The position numbers and the translations under genes were made by a program. From Rattus norvegicus (Eukaryota > Chordata > Mammalia > Rodentia > Muridae), in NCBI RefSeq assembly GCF_036323735.1, contig NC_086021.1:160614976-160678975 (forward strand): a DNA stretch of 64,000 nucleotides. The letters are read 5' to 3'. The notes under the pieces are model-generated. The model had not been told where the DNA came from and ran no database searches. It saw only the letters and a program-made list of their open reading frames with translations. Of the stretch, positions 58,502 to 64,000 are shown piece by piece. Numbering within the stretch: the first letter of the stretch is position 1; every line of letters begins with the position of its first letter.

Positions 58502-60029
58502 GGTGATAGATGTATGCATATAGGCACAGTATGAAGGAGGATTGGAGAGGTTACTTCAGTTGCATCCAGTGATCCCTGGGTTCACGCCCATGTATAGATC
58601 CTTCCTCTTGACTCTGAGCTGTAGTAAGCAATACAATGCAGTAGAAATAATGCCAGGCCTTGACTCCAAAATGTCCTAAAGCATCTTCTTTTGCACTCTT
58701 GGGAAGGCTGAGGGCTGTATAAGGTTTCTGACTACCCGAAGATCACTGTCAGGTAAGGAAGCCCAAGCTGGTCCCATGGAGGAACTGTGTGAAGAAGGGA
58801 AACTCCCAATGACATTGAGAACCAAATCGCAGATACATGGTGAAGTCTGAGCTGCACAAGAAAGTTCCCAGATCTCTATGCCACCTGCTGACACCCCATG
58901 GAAGACAATGGAGCTGTCCCACACTTCGAAAACATGAGCCAGGAAGTTTGAAGGTAACTTGTAATACAGCAGGAGACAACCAAAACACCCATGTATCCCC
59001 GTTTATCACATTCCCACTACTCTGGGAAGTTCTAGACCACCAAGTGATGCTCTAATGTTCTCCAGAAGAGCTGCATTCTGTTTCACAAGTCACATCTTCT
59101 CACACAATCACAGCTAATTTATTGAGAACTGGCCATTTGTCAATAAGGCCATAAAAACTGCACACATGACCTGTCCTTCTTGATCTCCTCCCTATGAATG
59201 GAAGTAGCTGGCAGGAGATATTCACAACGTAAGGCTGACCACATCATTCCCGGGGTTGTTGTTACTTCAACTGGGTACCCACATCTACAGATGACACTAG
59301 GTCACACTTGGCATTGACCTGCTCAGGAGGATGTAGGACAGGGACTCCTGTGTCATCACGCTTTGCTGTGAGTGGAAATCCTTGTGCCCAGCAGAACAGT
59401 ACTTCTTGAGTGGGTGTGGGTCCCCTCCTGACTTAAATGCTTCATGTCCCTTGGGACCTGTTTCCAGGTATACAAGTCCTCATGTTCAGGAAGCCTGAAG
59501 TATAATTTCCCATTGGGTAGTTATAGCTTTACCGACTGTTGTTAGAGAATGGTAATTAACCAACTAACTTAGTTATTAGCCAAGGTTCCTTTCACCTGCT
59601 GCCACAGCCTCCCAATTGCTGGGATTGTGGCTGTGTGCTACTATGCCTGGTAATAACTTTTTGGTTTTGGTTTATTAAAGGGGGAGAGGTTAGATAGTAC
59701 AGCATTCTCATATATATCACTCCAAATGTCCTTAAATTAGGGCTGTGTGTTGGTTTCAGTGTAAAAACCAACATGATATTAGCATGATAAAGCCCATGAT
59801 TTCCTCTGACGCTACAGTGCCAATGTTAACCCTTTCCTACCCAGGATACATGTATGAAGTTACTCCTTTAAGCTCCTCTGGCCTGTGGTAATTTCTCAGT
59901 TTTGAAGGGAACTGCTCAAGTATTTCATAGCCTGTCCCATAGTTCGGGCTCAGAATCTGTGTGATCACGTGATTAGTTTGAGGTTGTGAGTTGTAAAGGT
60001 TAAAGGGACAATTAAAATATTAATTGTGA
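57779..60029. other. Intergenic
   Basis: (GT)n at 58455-58499 and a short reverse B1 scrap near 59585-59650. No coding sequence supported. Confidence 0.55.
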
Positions 60030-60317
60030 CCAAAAGACTATACATGGACTGACCCTGGGCTCCAACCTCATAGGTAGCAATGAATAGCCTACTAAGAGCA
60101 CCAGTGGAAGGGGAAGCCCTTTGCCCTGCCAAGACTGAAGCCCCAGTGAACGTGATTGTTGGGGGGAGGGCGGTAATGGGGGGAGGATGGGAGGATGGGG
60201 AGGGGAACACCCATATAAAAGGGGGAGGGGTTAGGGGGATGTTGGCCCAGAAACCGGGAAAGGGAATAACAATCGAAATGTAAATAAGAAATACTCAAGT
60301 TAATAAAGATAAAAAAG
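60030..60317 (+). mobile_element. 5'-truncated L1 insertion with target-site duplication
   Basis: 288 bp ending in ATACTCAAGTTAATAAAGAT plus A-tail, preceded by the G-rich polypurine tract of rodent L1 3' UTRs (60155-60235). Bounded by AAATATTAATTGTGA at 60015-60029 and 60318-60332. Confidence 0.93.
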
Positions 60318-60344
60318 AAATATTAATTGTGATGGAGTCATTTT

Positions 60345-60640
60345 TTAAGATTTTTGTATGTTTTGCCTGCATGTATGTATGTGTGTGTACTGTGTATGTG
60401 CAGTGCCTGGTGCCTGAGGAGACCAGAAGAGGACATCCCATCCCCTGGAACTGGAATTATAAACAATTGTGAATCACCATGTCTGTGGGATGGGAACCCA
60501 ACCTGGGTCCTCCTCAAGAGCAGAAAATGCTCTTTTTTCCCCCCAGAGCTGGGGACCAAACCCAGGGCCTTGCGCTTGCCTAGCTACCACTAAGCTAAAT
60601 CCCCAACCCCTCAGAAAATGCTCTTAAACATGGAACTACC
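60345..60640 (-). mobile_element. B3 SINE split by an ID SINE
   Basis: B3 sequence 60345-60534 resumes at 60626. The ID (reverse, 60535-60611, slightly shortened in the middle) is bounded by CAGAAAATGCTCTT at 60521-60534 and 60612-60625. Confidence 0.92.
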
Positions 60641-61180
60641 CTTCCCCCTTCCTTTTTAGGAGACAGGACAAAACTTAAAACTTACAGCAATCCTCCTGAC
60701 TTAACATTCTGAATAGTAGGACTACAGCGGTGCACCACCTCACTCAACTAAAGCATCTTTTTCTTTGCCTTATAACAAGGATGCACACTCGCACCATAAT
60801 CTGACCACTAGAATGGACCTGGACTAAGTGTTGGCCCAGGGAAGTGCACCAGGTTTCTCAGGTTCTTACGTAACTCCCTTCACCATACACACACACCCTT
60901 GGAAAGGCCGCTACTAGGTACAGTCAATGCCTGAGGTAGGGCATTACGTTCCCATGCTTTGAGGACCATGGGGCCACACAGATAAAATACGGTCCAGTAG
61001 TTTGTCCTTTCATTAATCCATTTTGCTATTTATATCAGGATGGAGTCAGGAATATTCTTCTATGCTTTCAGTGACAACCCAGAATCACTAGACCAGTTTC
61101 CATTTTGTTGCTCAACTTTTTTTCCCCAGATTTGGCTGGCAGCACTTTTAAGTTGACCTGTGCCTTTTGATATGATCACA

Positions 61181-61329
61181 TCAGTGTGTGTGTGTGTGTG
61201 TGTATGTGAGTGTGTGTGAGTGTATGTGGGTGTGTGTGAGTATATGTGTGTGTTAGTGTGTGTATGTGTGTGAGTGTATGTATGTGTGTGAGTGAGTGTG
61301 TGTGTATGTGTGTGAGTGTATGTATGTGA

Positions 61330-61370
<41 letters not shown>
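61181..61370. repeat. Complex (TG)n repeat
   Basis: About 190 bp of TG with GA/TA interruptions, ending in a pure (TG)n run beside a reverse B1. Confidence 0.94.
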
Positions 61371-61371
<1 letters not shown>

Positions 61372-61374
61372 TTA

Positions 61375-61772
61375 AGACAGGGTTTCTCTGTGTAGCCTGG
61401 CTGTCCTGGAACTTGCTGTGTAGACCTGGCCTCAAACTCAGAGATCCACCTGTTTCTTCCTCTTAAATGCTGGGATTAAAGGCATGTACCACCACATCCA
61501 GCTGTACTCTGTCTTTTTGACTTCTTTTTGATTAAACATCTTTTAAAGAATTTATTTGTCTTACTTTATGTACATGGGTATTTTATCTGCATGTAATCCA
61601 TGTACAATATGCATACCTAGTTCTTATGGAAGCCAGAAGAGGGTACTGGATCCCTGGGAACTGGAGTTACATATGGATGGCTGTTGGCTGCCATGAAGGT
61701 GCTGTGAATCAAACCTGGGTCCTCTGGAAAAGCAACCATTACTTTTAACTGCTGAGTCATCTCTCCAGCCCT
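61375..61772 (-). mobile_element. B1 SINE and B3 SINE
   Basis: B1 61375-61505 (GACAGGGTTTCTCTGTGTAG); B3 61540-61772 (TGAGTCATCTCTCCAGCCCT). Confidence 0.85.
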
Positions 61773-61854
61773 GGGTGTAGAATTTACTCTGATTCATCTT
61801 ATATACTTTCTGCCTCATTGCTCCAAGGAGTCCTGGTTCCTTTTATTGAAGAAC

Positions 61855-61968
61855 GGTATTGAAGATCTCAGGCTCAGCCAGAAAAGCACTTGTCTCCAAG
61901 CTTGATAACCTGAGTTTGATTCCAAGGATCCATATGGTGGAAGGAGAGAACTGACTCCCATAGGTACA

Positions 61969-62004
<36 letters not shown>

Positions 62005-62006
62005 CG
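61855..62006 (+). mobile_element. B4-like SINE with (CACG)n tail
   Basis: CTCAGGCTCAGCCAGAAAAG, then (CACG)n at 61968-62006. Confidence 0.7.
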
Positions 62007-62257
62007 TAAAAGAAACCAAGATCTCTGTGTTAGGTGTATGTGCTCTTTGCTATAAAGTACAATTGCTCCTAGCAAAGAAATGCATGTGTGTGAACCCATG
62101 TATATGCACGTTTCTGTAAATATTTTTAAATAGATCTTGCCTCACGATTATTTGCGAAACAAACAAACAAACCCATAGGGTACTGACTACCTGCAAATAA
62201 TGTGTGGGAGTGTCCCACAATTCCATCTGCCTTCACATTGGCAGACAGACGCCTTTT

Positions 62258-62717
62258 CTATGGGGACTTCACAGGGGCCTGGGCACCTTTGAGAACCTGT
62301 ACTGGAGCCGAAGCCTGGGCCAGAGCTAGGACTCTGGCCGTGGCCTTGGTTTGAGCTTGGGGTTTGCTTGGCGTAGCCTGCTACCCCTGGCTATGCAGAA
62401 TAGAATCTGCCTCCTAGGCTTGGAGTGAGCCATGAAAGCCAGATGACTGAGTTTGTGGCAGGGGCCCTTTGGCATCTTGGTCTTAACTGCTTCAGGCTTC
62501 ACAAGGACCTTGATGACCTCTGCACACGCCCTCATTGCCTTCACATTGTTGGCCTACATCATCTGTAGGTTTTTCTTGTGCTTCTTGGCAAAGTTCCTCA
62601 GGAACTTGGGTCAACCCTCTTAAGAGATTCATATCTTTGTGACCAGGATTTCCTGATGTCATTTCTGTGCCATTATCAGGATTGGTTATACATGGTGTGG
62701 TTCTTGGACTTGGCCAT
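62258..62717 (-). pseudogene. Rpl29 processed pseudogene
   Basis: Starts ATGGCCAAGTCCAAGAACCA (MAKSKNHT) and follows ribosomal protein L29 without introns to a TAG at 62260-62258. Recognisable parts include KALVKP-like and PKGPCHKLSHLAF segments and an Ala/Pro/Lys-rich tail. Codons 14-15 are TGA TAA, a base is lost near VDPKFLRN, and about 6 nt are missing after it, so no L29 can be made. Intronless structure marks retrocopying; no poly(A) tail or duplication is obvious, so it is fairly old. Confidence 0.9.
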
Positions 62718-62999
62718 GTCTGCATGGTAACCCATGGCGTCAGAAGCACATAGGACTGCTCTGTAAGTATTTCTATGCATGATCACCCACATCTATATTA
62801 AGATGAACATGAGTTCATACTGACTGCTCTAAAATTCTCGTCCGTTGCTGTGTGGATCATTCTAGCTTTCTTTACAGGAGTCATATTTATCTAAACGGTG
62901 TTGCCCAATAACTTGGAATATATCTCTGGCCTTGTAAAACCAAAAACCCTGAGCTTTTCAACCAAAAGTCAAACTCACATGGGAAAGGATAGGAGGTTG
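62718..62999. other. Nothing recognised
   Basis: No feature supported between the Rpl29 pseudogene and the L2. Confidence 0.5.
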
Positions 63000-63490
63000 G
63001 CTAACTTTCTACTGATACTCTTCCACGTGGGATCCCGCTGTTCTGAGAACGCCCTTCTTGGCCTTCAAGGCAGAAACCTGGCTCCTGTCCAGCACAGCCT
63101 CATCTGCCATGCTCCTACCTTGGTCTCCCACTGTGACCATACCCCTCCGTGCCCATGCTCAGCGTCTCCCTTCTGCCCCAAGGCCTGTCCCACGCTAGTC
63201 CTCTGCTGGATCCATCTGCCTTGCCATCTATGTAAGTGCCCGTCTTGGTCCAGTCCCCTCTTCGGCTAAAAAGCTATCCCATCCCCAAGATTCAAGCACC
63301 CTGCCTGAGAGGCCAATGCATATGGCACAGGAACCTTTGTTAGACTTTACTGCAGCTACAGCACTACCTGTGTGTATCCCTTTTCCTTCTGGAATATCAC
63401 TGGAGTTTCTTGAGGGTAGGGATGCCCTCTGCTTAGTTGCAAGTATACAGTAGGAGCTCAAAGAATAGCTGTGCATCTCTCAATTCTTAT
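63000..63490 (+). mobile_element. L2 LINE 3' end
   Basis: TTTCTTGAGGGTAGGGATGC and TATACAGTAGGAGCTCAAAG match the end of ancient L2; upstream text is C-rich as in L2 ORF ends. Confidence 0.6.
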
Positions 63491-63619
63491 TCAAAGAATA
63501 TAGATCAAGGGCCTCCTACCTGTTGGCTCCTTTTTAAGTCTCTGGGGATACACCAGGGAGGGAAACAGACAAGGCCTGTACTATTTACTTGGCTCGTTTT
63601 TGGATTGGTTTGGTTGATT

Positions 63620-63960
63620 TTGGTTTTCAAGGCAGGGTTTCTCTGTGCAGCACTGGCTGTCCTGGAACTCACTCTGTACAACCTCCTGGCCTCGAACTTC
63701 TGCCTCCCCAGTGCAGGGCTGTATCACTGCCACCCAGCATGTTACTTATTTTTAAGCAGAAGTGACACTGAGCAAGGAAATACACTCTCAGGAGCCGATG
63801 AACGCCTTAGAGAGAAATTCTGAGTGAAGGCATGCAGGGCGCCAAGGCATGAACGGTGCCAGGGCGCTACTCTTTTTAAGAAGATGGCCTGGGCAGGTGG
63901 TTCTGAGAAGGTGACATGTGAGCAAAGACTTGAGGGAAGTGAGGGAACAGGGTGACCCCT
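63620..63960 (-). mobile_element. B1 SINE and reverse L2 scrap
   Basis: B1 63620-63745 (AAGGCAGGGTTTCTCTGTGC). 63855-63960 resembles antisense L2 (GAGAAGGTGACATGTGAGCA). Confidence 0.65.
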
Positions 63961-64000
63961 GGGGATGTGCTGTGAGGCAGGACTATGCAGGACAGGGAAG

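Noticed and set aside
62898..63269. 123-codon Cys/Pro-rich ORF
   Set aside because: Overlaps ancient L2 sequence. C-rich codons without domains or splice sites.

Overview
The window is mammalian nuclear DNA, almost certainly from rat (Rattus). The main sign is about a dozen young, tRNA-derived ID SINEs with intact Pol III boxes and long A-tails. B1, B2, B3, B4 and RSINE1-type SINEs, rodent L1 pieces and long microsatellites fit the same picture. Only a few percent of the window is coding, all on the minus strand and all split into exons, so ORFs read in isolation mislead.

Two protein-coding genes can be supported. The first is Rad21l1, the meiosis-specific alpha-kleisin of cohesin. I rebuilt 13 coding exons from 31648 down to 6590. 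All 12 introns are GT-AG, phases agree at every junction, and the joined reading frame is 1650 nt (549 residues plus stop). The second, upstream and in the same orientation, is the rodent counterpart of human C20orf202. It has a 66-nt first coding exon (50244-50179), an intron of about 5 kb and a last coding exon (45217-44987), for 98 residues. From general knowledge these two genes are neighbours on human 20p13, between SNPH and TMEM74B/PSMF1. I see neither flanking gene here.

Layout: 1-6589 is intergenic and holds an antisense 5'-truncated L1 (1358-4606) carrying an ID element. 6590-31680 is Rad21l1, whose introns are full of SINEs. 31681-44960 is intergenic or 5' Rad21l1 sequence; it includes a GC-box-rich candidate promoter (33570-34150), LTR-like and URR1-like repeats and a 320-bp TTC/TCC tract. 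44987-50244 is the C20orf202-like gene. 50245-64000 is intergenic; it includes a complete small L1 insertion with target-site duplications, a nested ID in a B3, a broken Rpl29 processed pseudogene (62258-62717) and old L2 sequence.

I found no new molecular system. The most notable signals are: (i) a perfect 102-bp copy of the acceptor and first 74 nt of a Rad21l1 coding exon, placed in the preceding intron; (ii) two ID elements enclosed by a single pair of 15-bp target-site duplications, implying a dimeric or transduced retrotransposition; and (iii) large non-B-DNA-prone tracts next to the C20orf202-like gene.
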